DNA from: Plumapathes pennacea
Taxonomy: Eukaryota > Cnidaria > Anthozoa > Antipatharia > Myriopathidae
NCBI GenBank assembly: GCA_964036295.1
Contig: OZ038472.1
Location: forward strand, 806,001-870,000
Reading direction: 5' to 3'
Length of the DNA: 64,000 nt
This document shows, in pieces, positions 1 through 9,635 of the stretch. How positions within the stretch are numbered: position 1 is the stretch's first letter; every line of letters begins with the position of its first letter. The notes beneath the pieces are model-generated. The model was not told where the DNA came from. It saw only the letters and a list, made by a program, of their open reading frames with translations, and searched no databases. The position numbers and the translations under genes were made by a program.

Positions 1-476
1 GGAATTGAAGTTGCGATATGGTGAAAATCAGGACTTTAGTTTACTATTATACTCCCACAAATGCCCTCAATAATGTTTATATACAGACATATTTTGTTCT
101 ACATAGTGTAATATTATATCATTATACATGTACATATTTATGGAGATTTCAAAATGCGTGCCATGAAATTAAATCATGCTGTCTGGTAGTACCGTCATAA
201 GTGATACACCATAAAATGAATTTCAGTATTTCGATCTCGATCAAACGAGCTCTATGCTCACGGTAAGTACGTGTTGACCGCAATGACGTTTATCGAGTGG
301 AGGTCGTCGCAAACTCCAAAATATGTAAACACGCCGAGGAAATGGAATATGATCGCGCGTAAAAAGTTGGACATAGATCGATATCAAATCTAAATATGAA
401 ATATGCAGATGGAAATCTGAATAATACTAGACTGGCCTTGCCAGTGAGCTCGCGGCGTGAGTTGGGTCGAGACCAG

Positions 477-600
477 AATATAAAATGGAAAGTAGGGGAC
501 AAGAGCGGAACTCCCAAGAGAGACTTCCAATTTCTCACCATAAAAATATCACACAGTATAGAGAACTTGGCTTTTGACACCTTGCTCTTTTGACACCTTG
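477..600 (-). repeat. Interspersed repeat, copy A
   Basis: Read on the minus strand, this stretch resembles 23876-24012. Both contain, in the same order, a block like CAAAAGCCAAGTT, then CTATACTGT, then GGTGAGAAA, then a CTTGGGA segment. Two diverged copies in opposite orientation within one window point to a dispersed genomic repeat. No coding capacity is credible here. The family is not identified. Confidence 0.55.
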
Positions 601-761
601 ATTAAACTAAAAATTATTATTACAACACTCGTACACTTGCTTCTTAAAGGTTGAGCGACCCTGCATCTTGAGAATGCGTGACATATCTTTTTATGCACAA
701 TCGATTATGACAGTTTGACCTTGACTCATATTTCTAATCAGAGGCCACGATTAATCCAGCC

Positions 762-1878
762 TTCGCTTCACTACTTATGTGTTTTCTTTTGTTAACTCAA
801 TACGTTTCTTCTATCAGGCTTTCGAGTATTCGTGCCCTGTAACAAATATAAAATTGAAAGCGAGGAATGTCACACGAGAGATGTTTACAATATTATTGCG
901 CTTTTGTTCAGTGTGTTCAGTCCATTTGTGACTGCAAACTCAATCCTCAGAATTATTTAGGTGTATTTTTCATTTCTGGTATTTAATGAACATTGCGAAA
1001 CAAAGACTACATGATCGAATGAAAGAAACACTTCAACAGGCAATGTACGATACGCAGAAGAATTTTATGAGGCAACAGATGTCATGTACAGAGTAAAGCA
1101 TAAAGCGTCATTGTTTTACGGCTAAAGCTCACCGTAGCTTTGGTTTCTGTTTTCGCCCTGTTATCTTCCCAAAAGTATTTCGTGTCGCCACAGAAAGTTT
1201 CGTCGGGACTAAATACTTATCGGCGACAGAGATATTTGCAATACCCCAGAAGTACCATCAAACATTTGTTTACGGCTATTCTCAAAGCTTGTGCGGTGAA
1301 CGCGAGCCAAAATCTTTTCCTAAAATCCAGTTTATCCGTGCGCATTGCACAGAGCCAAATGGCGTTGAATTTGAATGGGATGCAGTTTACTTTTTCGCTT
1401 CACTACTTATGTGTTTTCTTTTATTAACTCAATACGTTTTTTCTATCAGGCTTTCGAGTATTCGTGCCCTGTAACAAATATAAAATTGACAGCGAGGAAT
1501 GTCACACGAGAGATGTTTACAATATTATTGCGCTTTTGTTCACAGTGTGTTCAGTCCATTTGTGACTGCAAACTCAATCCTCAGAATTATTTCGGTGTAT
1601 TTTTCATTTCTGGTATTCACTGGCCATTGCGAAACAAAGGCTACATGATCGAATGAAAGAAACACTTCAACAGGCAATGTACGATACGCAGAAGAATTTT
1701 ATGAGGCAACAGATGTCATGTACAGAGTAAAGCATAAAGCGTCATTGTTTTACGGCTAAAGCTCACCGTAGCTTTGGTTTCTGCTTTCGCCCTGTTAAGT
1801 TTCGTCGGGACTAAATATTTATCGGCGACAGCGGTACCATCAAATATTTGTTTACGGCTATTCTCAAAGCACAATTCT
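762..1878. repeat. Large direct duplication (762-1289 and 1394-1878)
   Basis: Two near-identical direct copies begin at 762 and 1394, an offset of 632 bp. Both start with TTCGCTTCACTACTTATG and run through matching landmarks such as GAGATGTTTACAATATTATT. The second copy has internal deletions near its end, so the copies are about 528 and 485 bp long. Reading frames inside are short and not conserved between copies, so I treat this as non-coding repeat DNA. About 100 bp of unique sequence separates the copies. Confidence 0.85.
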
Positions 1879-2003
1879 ATCGCCCACATATCTCCTTCAA
1901 AATGGCGAAACTGCTCGCCCGGCAAGTCATGTGATGACAAAACGTCATCATAAATCACGTGAAAATATGAACCAATCACCGTGTGCTGATTCGTAACCCA
2001 GAA

Positions 2004-2043
2004 AAAAAATAAAAATAAAAATAAAAATAATAAAAATAAAAAT
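2004..2043. repeat. A-rich simple repeat (AAAAAT)n
   Basis: A run of A with regularly spaced T, about 40 bp. It is low complexity and has no other visible function. Confidence 0.8.
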
Positions 2044-2268
2044 ATGACGATGATGAAGACACGCTTTCCAATCCTAAGCTCGTCGGCTTCGCCACGAGCA
2101 ACAAGTAACTTACTTTTTCAATGGAACTAGTAGAGTTAGTTACACGTCGCCGTAAAAGTACAAGATCATCTGGCGAAAAAATTGCAAAGTGCGTGAGCGG
2201 AATTGAAGTTTAAAACTTTTCCTGCTACAGAAAACATACACAAACAGTAAATCGGATTATATCCTTAC

Positions 2269-2521
2269 CGTCTTCATGAATTCCTTCGTCTTCTAGAGTT
2301 TTGTCGTCTCTTAAAACACGACCAAACTTGGAAACAACAAGCTTATATGATGGCAATTCCTTGTAAAACTCGTCACCCACTATCTTATTTTTTACGGTAT
2401 TTACAGTGTCTTTAGAAGAAACTGTTAAAACAGTCTCCTTGCCTGATAAAGAGATGACTTTAAGACGAATCAAAGCCACTGTCCTGAGGGATCTTAAGCT
2501 CTGTAGCTCCAAGTCCCTCAT
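2269..2521 (-). CDS. Ubiquitin-like domain protein, first coding exon (partial)
   Basis: A minus-strand reading frame starts with ATG at 2521 and reaches a consensus splice donor (CG|GTAAGG) at 2269/2268. The peptide has the layout of a ubiquitin-like fold: a first strand (VALIRLKVISLSG), a TVNTVKNKI helix, a central KLVVSKFGRVL segment and a LEDEGI turn near the end. The fold therefore nearly ends at the exon boundary. I could not find further exons in 1-2268, which is mostly repeats, so they may lie beyond the window edge, or this may be a stranded gene fragment. It lies head-to-head with the Flower gene. I do not recognise the parent protein. The call rests on fold pattern only. Confidence 0.55.
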
Positions 2522-2736
2522 ATTATTCCCCCTGAGTTCTTGACGATGCGTTCAAAACAACCAGTCACGACGGAAATGACCATATTTGGGTACAGAAGAC
2601 AATTTTCGGAATCTTATCGGGCATTCCGAATTTTTCCGAGTAGCCGGTCTACGCAAACACAAAGCAGATGCAGATGTGTTCAGAAAATATTTAATTTATT
2701 TCATTCCAGTTTGGAACTGAATCTGTCACAGGAAGA
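2522..2736. promoter_or_regulatory. Putative bidirectional promoter, Ubl gene / CACFD1
   Basis: This is the 215-bp space between two diverging start codons (2521 minus, 2737 plus). No canonical TATA box is placed convincingly. The role is inferred from the head-to-head gene arrangement alone. Confidence 0.45.
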
Positions 2737-3614
2737 ATGGGTGATGAATCGAACAACAACGGGATTCCCAATTCCCTACGCCTTGTCGTGAGAGCTTGGG
2801 GCGCTTGTTCGGCTCTCTGTGAGTACCGTCTTATGAACACGTCGACAAAATATATTTGAGGAGGATCTAGAACTTTTATATCATCGACTACTCTGATTGT
2901 ACTGAATGAATTGAATATTTTAAGGTACACGATTGACAGGGAAGTTATTTACGGGGTTTTCTTTTTTCCCGTAAAAGAGATTCAAAAGCGTATTTTGTTC
3001 GACAAAATGCCGGTTGCCTTGAAACGACATATAAAGCTAAAGTTGTGAATGACTGATTACTTTGCCTTAGTGAACTGCAAGCACGACATTTTGTGTGTTG
3101 AGATTCCTTTAATAAAATAACAAACCAAATAACCTTTATATATGCTGTATATCTTTGCTGTTTAAAAAGATTAGGCTTCTCTATTAATCTTGACACGCAA
3201 AAGGCTGCGAAAAAAATACGAATTAAACTTTAAACAGTGAAATTATGAACGGCATTGTCTGTGTTCAAGTCCTTTGTATGAGGAATTGCTTGTTATTGCA
3301 AGGTCGGCATCCTAGGCTTGCCCTCAATAAGTTTTGTTTGAATAATATTATTACAACAAAAACATCTTTAATCTGCATGCAGTCAAATTAATGCCAGCTG
3401 TGAAGTTTTGTTTGTTTGTTTATATGTTCGGCTATGCAGTATTTATTCCCTTTCAGGCTCTGCAGCTCTTGGCTTCTTTGTACTGTTCACACTATCAGCT
3501 ACTTGTTTTGGAGTTGGAATATACATGATGTGAGTATTCGATTATCCCACGGTATTCAGCAGTGTTTGAAATGACTTCAACAAAATAACCCCCCCCCCCC
3601 CCTCCCCCAAAAAA

Positions 3615-3645
<31 letters not shown>

Positions 3646-4961
3646 AAAAATAAAAAATAAAAAATTAGCAGTTTCGGCATCTTCATCCAATATTTGTCAG
3701 AATAAAATTTTTTTAAAACCAAACTTAAACAGTTGCCAGTGACCATCTTTTTTTTGGTTTATTTTGTTGTTTGTGCTTTTGGTTGTAGTTGTGCTGGTAT
3801 TCTGGTGCTAACGTTTGAGGCTCCTATATGCTGCCAGTACATTCCAGTTCTTATAACAGTTGGTCGCTGGATCGAAACACACTTCAAATTCTGGATGAGA
3901 GGAACCTTGTACTTTCTGTGAGTATATTGTTGTACATCTAAAGGCTGGTTCATATATGAGTAAAGCTAGTGCAAGTTACCGGTTACTTGCGTTTGTAAAA
4001 TGTGTGAAGCAAGTGCAAGAGAAGAGAACTTTTTTTTATTCCCGTGCATTTGCTTTACTATGTGAACCAGCCTTAACACCTGAAAGTCACTCAAATAAAT
4101 TAAAGTATCGCTAAAAAAAATGTAAACCTATATTTTTCATATCTTTTAATATGATGCATTAAGCCCTTAGTACAATACAGATACAACTGTTGTCTGGCAA
4201 CTGAATGGGCCAATACTGGTATGACCACTCTACTATTACATAGTGTAATCAGTGTTTAGTTCTCACAGTTCATTGAGTTAAATCTCTCTGCTGTGCAGCT
4301 GTGAACTTTGTGTTGGGCCTGTTTTATTGTGTTGCTCAATCCATGTTTCATTCTTATGGCAGGTTTGGTTTCATCCCGATTATATTTTGTCTTGAGGCAT
4401 CAACATTCATAGGTGGTGGATCTGTTGTGATAACATCGGCGATGTATGGCGTGCTGGCAATTGGCAGAAAGTGAGTTGACATCAGTCTTCCATGTCTTAG
4501 ATTTTGTTTACTGTACAGTTTTATATCCTTTGTTTCCTAAAAAAAAAATGGAGAATTTTAAGGATGAAATAGGTAATATTAGTATTGTAACCTATGGCCT
4601 TTTATAGGGTATTACCTCATGCTCGCGTGGCTCAGGTCTGTGGTGTTTTAGCCATGAACACACTCTCCCCCCACACCCTGGGGAAATTTCTTTCTTATTG
4701 TTCGGTTCAATAAAGCTTTACAACCCATATCTCCTCCAGCCTACTCAGCCGGATAGTAATTTTAGTTGAAATGTATACTCTGAGAGAAGCTGAAACTGGT
4801 GTAAAAGTTTAGTTTATTTTCCTGGTCAGTAATTCAGTTGCTGATGTTTCATTGTTTACAGAGGGGCAGCGAATAGACAACAGTCAGACGATATTGAGAT
4901 GAAAACTAACCTGGTGGACAATAAGGGCAACCCTGCTGTTGAAACGGAATCTGGACTTTAA
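2737..4961 (+). CDS. CACFD1: Calcium channel flower homologue (CACFD1)
   Basis: Five exons join in phase: 2737-2818, 3457-3529, 3789-3917, 4363-4470 and 4862-4961, giving 163 residues (human homologue about 172). All junctions are GT-AG. The family core is clear: a hydrophobic segment from about residue 28, then the hallmark FEAPICCQY motif (EAP-x-CCQ is the Flower signature with the acidic residue of the proposed pore), then a pair of hydrophobic segments and a short polar C-terminus ending TESGL. Flower proteins are small synaptic-vesicle and plasma-membrane proteins linked to calcium entry, endocytosis and cell competition. The start is the ATG of MGDESNNNG, which follows the divergent promoter and matches the phase of exon 2. 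Exon 1 is short and was found by phase matching. Intron 2 holds a poly-C tract. Confidence 0.93.
3590..3664. repeat. Poly-C tract followed by (TAAA)n in CACFD1 intron 2
   Basis: About 19 bases of nearly pure C (one T) at 3590-3608 are followed by tetranucleotide TAAA repeats to about 3664. Both lie inside an intron. Confidence 0.9.
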
Positions 4962-5081
4962 AGCACCCGGAGATTGGGATAGTGTGCTAAATATTTTTAT
5001 TATTTATTTGTACAAAAGGTCAAAGTTGTGTTTTAATTTCCACACAGGGCCTGAAAGGTTTTTTTGGATAAGGGAAACAGT

Positions 5082-5087
5082 AATAAA
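5082..5087 (+). promoter_or_regulatory. Poly(A) signal AATAAA, likely CACFD1
   Basis: A canonical AATAAA lies 121 bp after the CACFD1 stop codon, on the same strand. It is the first such hexamer after the stop. Confidence 0.55.
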
Positions 5088-6468
5088 AAGTGGATAAGAA
5101 ACTAGGTGACAAGCAAAGGTTGGATAAAAGATTAATTTATTTACAATGAAATTTTGAACAAAAGAACTGCAGCTAGTCTACTGATATGCAACTCAAAAAG
5201 AGCACAATTTGAATATGACAAGAATAATTATTATTCTAAAGGCCAATTATTAAAGGAGGTGCGATTTTAGCTTATATGTGCCACATGCAAACAAGTGGTC
5301 TACATGGAGTGGTTTTAACCCAGTCTACTCAATTCAACTTATACTTAATACACAGACCCATTTCACATTATGTAATATTGCAATATTTTACAATATGGAC
5401 GACAGAAGAGACGCAAGAAATCTTTTCTTATGGGAATTGAGATTTGTGGCTCCTGTAAATAAGTTTTTTTATTACTCTGTCCTCAAAATAGTATAACCAT
5501 TTTAACTGTTAAATATCTACTTCTCTCTTGATTGAGTTATCACTGAAAGCCATATTGACTAAGTTATCATTCAAGGAAACTAAACTATAAACTATTATTA
5601 TATATTATATATTGTCTGTAATACAGGTGCATTGGTACAAAAACTTATTATTAACAGACAAGTGTCTGCATTACATATTTAGCCAGGACAGTTGGATACT
5701 AATGTAAAGGTTTTATTTTGATGTTTGTGGATGATTATGGCAACCAATGTTAATGACTTTCAGATGAAGCAAAACTTGTACGTTTGTCATATACACCAGA
5801 ATAATATACTGAATAATATACTAATCACTGAGGCTACCTTTTATGTATCTGTTGTTGAGAGGGAAGTACTACGTGGAACTCCAACATACATTATACCATC
5901 ATACACTTCTGTTCAGTGTCATTTAGTGCCCCAAACTCTTAAAATGATAGAAGGTTTGTGGGGTTATTGCAACATGGTTTCTGTAAGATATATTTTTAAA
6001 CTATCTAAGGAGAAATCACAGCTCTGCACACACTGCAAGTATAAGGGAACAAAGTCCTTGAAATTTTATGACGTCTTGAAAAGCCCTTCTTCAGCAGTCC
6101 TTGAAAAGATTACAAGTTTCTAAGTAATAGTAATTGACCAGAAGAGCTTGATTGAATCAATCCAGAAGTTCACATGGACTGGCAATTTGACCACCATGTC
6201 AAACACGTCTTTGAAGAACAGCGTGGAATACTATTCAGATGTACTCAGTTGAAAAGAAGCTTATGAGAAACTGAAAATCTTCAAACAATGTTCTTTTCCC
6301 GGGCAACAGGTGATTTCCATGCAGTACCCTTGAAAAATGAAAATTGTTCTTGAGAATTCTTTGAATTTTGATTTGAAAATCTTCTAAGGATCCTGTATTA
6401 GGCAAAGAGACACAAATGTCTAAACGGTCCACCCCGTTTAGTCTCCTTCCTCTTCACTGGGGAGAGTT
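5088..6468. other. Intergenic / UTR sequence, no gene seen
   Basis: AT-rich sequence between the CACFD1 3' end and the GPCR stop codon. A 132-codon open frame at 5725-6123 shows no domain, signal peptide or splice context and has AT-driven composition, so it is not annotated. Part of this stretch is probably the 3' UTR of either neighbour. Confidence 0.6.
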
Positions 6469-7404
6469 TTAACAAAATAAATCCCGCACAAGTTTTGTGA
6501 GAGCGGCACGAATTGGCTGATAACGCCAACAGTACAGGAAGGGATTGAGAGTTGAATTTAAACACACCAAGAACAATGAAAAATCTAAGGCGGATTGCTT
6601 TGATGGGGTATTACCCGTAGAAAGTACAATTCCAGATACAATAAAATACGGAAGATAGCAAAATATAAGGCTCCAACATAACATTAACATGGTGATGAAA
6701 GATCTTTTAAACTGTGGCAAGTTTAGGGTACTTCCTTCACTGGATTCAACTTGTACCTGCATCTGAGCAGTGATTTCTGCCTGATGACGGCGAACAACCC
6801 GGTATATTGAGCAGCTGGCAAACATTATAATGGCAAGCTGAAAAAATCCCAAGAAACTCAAATATGCCGAGAAGCCCAAGCCATGCAATAAACCGCTGAT
6901 AATTCCTATAATCCAGATGGTGATCAGCACTGTAAGTGTTCGTTTTACCGTCACAACCTCTTGATATCTGAGGTGTTTATGAATTGCAATGTGGCGGTCT
7001 AGGCTTATGGCTGTCAGAGTGATGAGCGAAACCGCACAAAGGCAGAAACCGGAGATACTTCCAACTTGCTCTGCTTTGCAAAACAGATCGACTTCTTGCT
7101 TGATCTTAGCAACAGTCGAAACAAATGCAGCGGGTTGTGCCACCAAACCAACGCCCAAGTCAGAAAAAGCGAGACCAACGAGTAAGATATTGGACGGCGA
7201 ATGTAGCGATGGAGTCCGCCAAATTGAGATTATCACCAGGAGGTTTGCCAGTGTTGCTGTCATGCAGGTCGGTATAATCAGGATGCAGATTATTATCGGA
7301 ATAGTGAGGCCGCCATCCAACTCAAAAGGAGCTTCAGAGATTGATTTACACGAGAAGTTGTCGGCGGTTTCCTTTAGCAGGCTGCTTGTGTTGTTAAGAA
7401 CCAT
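6469..7404 (-). CDS. Rhodopsin-like (class A) G protein-coupled receptor, intronless
   Basis: A single-exon receptor of 311 residues with seven hydrophobic segments and class A landmarks: N54 in TM1 (ANLLVI), D82 in TM2 (LAFSD), a TM3 cysteine (DLFCK), DRH at 136-138 in place of DRY, CW followed by LPY in TM6 (from residue 253) and NPFLY at 287-291 in TM7. The extracellular N-terminus has N-glycosylation sequons (NNTS, NFS). The loop between TM4 and TM5 is very short and lacks the usual disulfide cysteine. Single-exon orphan receptors with melanocortin/adenosine-like features are expanded in cnidarians. The ligand cannot be assigned. The start is the ATG of MVLNNTS, the only one upstream of TM1 that includes the glycosylated tail. 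Confidence 0.95.
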   Translation of the reverse strand: MVLNNTSSLLKETADNFSCKSISEAPFELDGGLTIPIIICILIIPTCMTATLANLLVIISIWRTPSLHSPSNILLVGLAFSDLGVGLVAQPAAFVSTVAKIKQEVDLFCKAEQVGSISGFCLCAVSLITLTAISLDRHIAIHKHLRYQEVVTVKRTLTVLITIWIIGIISGLLHGLGFSAYLSFLGFFQLAIIMFASCSIYRVVRRHQAEITAQMQVQVESSEGSTLNLPQFKRSFITMLMLCWSLIFCYLPYFIVSGIVLSTGNTPSKQSALDFSLFLVCLNSTLNPFLYCWRYQPIRAALTKLVRDLFC

Positions 7405-8504
7405 TTCGATGAATTACGTCCTGTTCATGCATTTGGCTCTGAAATGGGAACTCATATTGCCTAATTTATGACTGGCAGCTATGAATTATTCACGATGGTT
7501 ACTTTTCGTAAAACTGTTTCTTTTTTTTTTTTGTCAGCTAATTACACTGAGATCCGAAAACCTATACTTAAACTTGTCCACAGCACAATATTACAATATT
7601 AGAGAATTAAAATAAGAAACATTTTAAGCTCGGCGCCTGTTTAATGTGAACAGGTGTTTTTATCCTGTTTGTGATCGACACCGGCAAACGTCGAGGCGAT
7701 TTAAATTTTGACAATTTTCAAAGAGCAATTGTGACATGCATAAAAGCAAAAACACCTGTCAATACTGCCTTTCCTGTGTCGCTCCCGATCCTTTTCCTTA
7801 TTGTGAGTCTCTGGCCTTCTTTTCAGGTCTTATAAGAAACGTTTAGCGGAATATTTTGATGTAGATAACGGTTGCGAGGGAGACTAAATTTTGACATGAA
7901 AATATAGTAATTGTGGTAATTGTAATTGTTGGTAATTGTGAACAAATTGAACTGGTCGGTAAGTGGTCGGTAACGTGGTCGGTAAGATTTATGATGTGGT
8001 CGGTAAAGTGAAACGTTTGGTCGGTAGGTGGTCGGTAGCGTTTTTCATTTCGGATAACGTTTATTTGAAGCGCTAAATGAATCATTCACTTTTATTAACG
8101 TGGTGGCTCTAAAAAAAAGCCGTTGTTTTGAGTCGCAGGCCATTAGTAGCCTGCGGTGATGTCTTGGATGACCAAGACCACTTACCGACAGTTCAACTTG
8201 TTCAAACTTACCAATATAGTTATTATTATTCAGATATTCTCGTGACTGTGACTCGGAACAGTTCGTGCATACACTTTTAATAAATACATATATAATGACG
8301 TTGGAGGACCAGCGCAACTTTAAAATATCTAACCAGCTACCTCAATAAATCATCTTATATTATCAGAGTATATTAGCGTAGTTGCCTCAAATCGTTACTG
8401 TTTTTATCAGCTTTAACTTTTTTATTTTAATCCACTTTTTGTTCTGATTGAACATCCACTTTTTGTGAAGTCCTTTGCCAAACTAAAACGTTCTGTGATT
8501 ACGA
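7405..8504. other. Intergenic, no gene seen
   Basis: AT-rich spacer between two minus-strand genes. It would hold the GPCR promoter and the 3' UTR of the ankyrin gene. The only structure seen is a short tandem repeat at 7952-8039. Confidence 0.6.
7952..8039. repeat. Degenerate short tandem repeat, unit TGGTCGGTA
   Basis: Six copies of TGGTCGGTA occur within about 90 bp, separated by variable 2-13 bp spacers (AAG, ACG and longer). The exact unit with irregular spacing is unlike a slippage microsatellite. Function is unknown. Confidence 0.8.
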
Positions 8505-9503
8505 TCAGATATACCTCATTCTGCCCCTCAAGAGAAGCTTCTCTTTGAGAATCGATGGAAGAGGCAGAGGAGACACAAAATCCTCCAAGCAACCACTGAC
8601 CGGAAAGCTCTTTTTTATTGCTAGAGCTGACAGGAAAACCAAAGACTGCGGCTTTCCATCCAGAGAACTCAAAAGCTCTCTTAAAGCCTCGTTCCCAACC
8701 TGGGTAGCGGCTTTTTGCGCGTTATTTAGTAACGCCAAGTTTGCGCCAGCTTGAAGGAGGACCTCGACAATTTCTGCACTTCCTTCCCGAGCAGCCAAAT
8801 GTAAAGGGCTGTCTCCACAGCAGTCTTTTGCATCGAGCGCCGCGCCGTGAAGAATTAACGCTAAAACACAAGGAAGATGCTTTTGAGAAACAGCCATGTG
8901 AAGCGCTGAGCTTTCGCTTGAACCGGACTGGATGTTCACGTCAGCTCGAAATTTCAAAAGCATTTGAACGCATTCAACATGTCCATGTCGCGCTGCAAAG
9001 TGCAGAGGCGTTAGTTTGTCACCAGGAGATGTCTTTGACGGCCGAAGATACGGGTTTAGTTCAGCTCCAACAGAAATTAAAACCTTCAAGCATTTGGAGT
9101 TGCCGTTCCTAGCAGCCAGATGTAACGGTGTCCATCCTTCGCCATTGACAGCGTTAACATCGGCTCCGTAGCGAGTAAGGAGGACAACAGAGGCAAGGTT
9201 ATCAAAGCGTGATGCAACGTGAAGTGGCGTGATTTGGTCCGCAATTCTCTGCTCCACACCTGCTCCATATTTCAACAAAAGCTCAGCACAGTCTACTTGA
9301 TCGTGAGCCACTGCAGCGTGAAGAGGTGTCACAGAGTTTGCTGTAGCATTAAGACTCACACCAGCTTCACACAGTCGTTTAACTTCATTTAGATCGCCTT
9401 TACGAGCAGCCTTTACAAGTTCATGGACGAATCTGGACCGATATCGTGACATCTCTTTCAAGAACTGGAATAATGAATTTATGTACTCCGTGTAGCCTAC
9501 CAT
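8505..9503 (-). CDS. Ankyrin repeat and SOCS box (ASB) protein, intronless
   Basis: One open frame of 332 residues. After a short lead (or a start at internal M19, just before SRYRSR) there are about seven ankyrin repeats between residues 24 and 260, each with TPLHxAA-type and LLxxGA-type motifs. Residues about 287-326 resemble a SOCS box: SLVFLSALAIKKSF fits the elongin B/C-binding BC box, and SPLPLPSILKEKL fits the Cullin-5 LPxP box. ASB proteins are substrate receptors of Cullin-5 RING E3 ubiquitin ligases, with the ankyrin stack choosing the substrate. The gene is head-to-head with ACTR5, 132 bp between start codons. The exact ASB subfamily is uncertain, and a diverged SOCS box is the main risk to the call. 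Confidence 0.88.
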   Translation of the reverse strand: MVGYTEYINSLFQFLKEMSRYRSRFVHELVKAARKGDLNEVKRLCEAGVSLNATANSVTPLHAAVAHDQVDCAELLLKYGAGVEQRIADQITPLHVASRFDNLASVVLLTRYGADVNAVNGEGWTPLHLAARNGNSKCLKVLISVGAELNPYLRPSKTSPGDKLTPLHFAARHGHVECVQMLLKFRADVNIQSGSSESSALHMAVSQKHLPCVLALILHGAALDAKDCCGDSPLHLAAREGSAEIVEVLLQAGANLALLNNAQKAATQVGNEALRELLSSLDGKPQSLVFLSALAIKKSFPVSGCLEDFVSPLPLPSILKEKLLLRGRMRYI

Positions 9504-9635
9504 ATAAGATAATTCCGCTGACTTGAGTGACTGTGGTCGAGACTTGTCCCCAATCTCCTTCGGACAGTTCCGACATTACAAATCCAATCTTATGTACAAT
9601 CCTTTCAAATTTATTTGTTTTCAGTCTCTCGCTTC
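9504..9635. promoter_or_regulatory. Putative bidirectional promoter, ASB gene / ACTR5
   Basis: Only 132 bp separate the diverging start codons at 9503 (minus) and 9636 (plus), so the two genes must share promoter DNA or overlap in their 5' UTRs. This is inferred from layout. Confidence 0.55.

Noticed and set aside
5725..6123. 132-codon open frame on the plus strand
   Set aside because: AT-driven composition, no domain, signal or splice context. Likely 3' UTR or intergenic sequence.
8741..9112. Open frame opposite the ankyrin gene
   Set aside because: Antisense shadow of a clear ankyrin-repeat coding frame.
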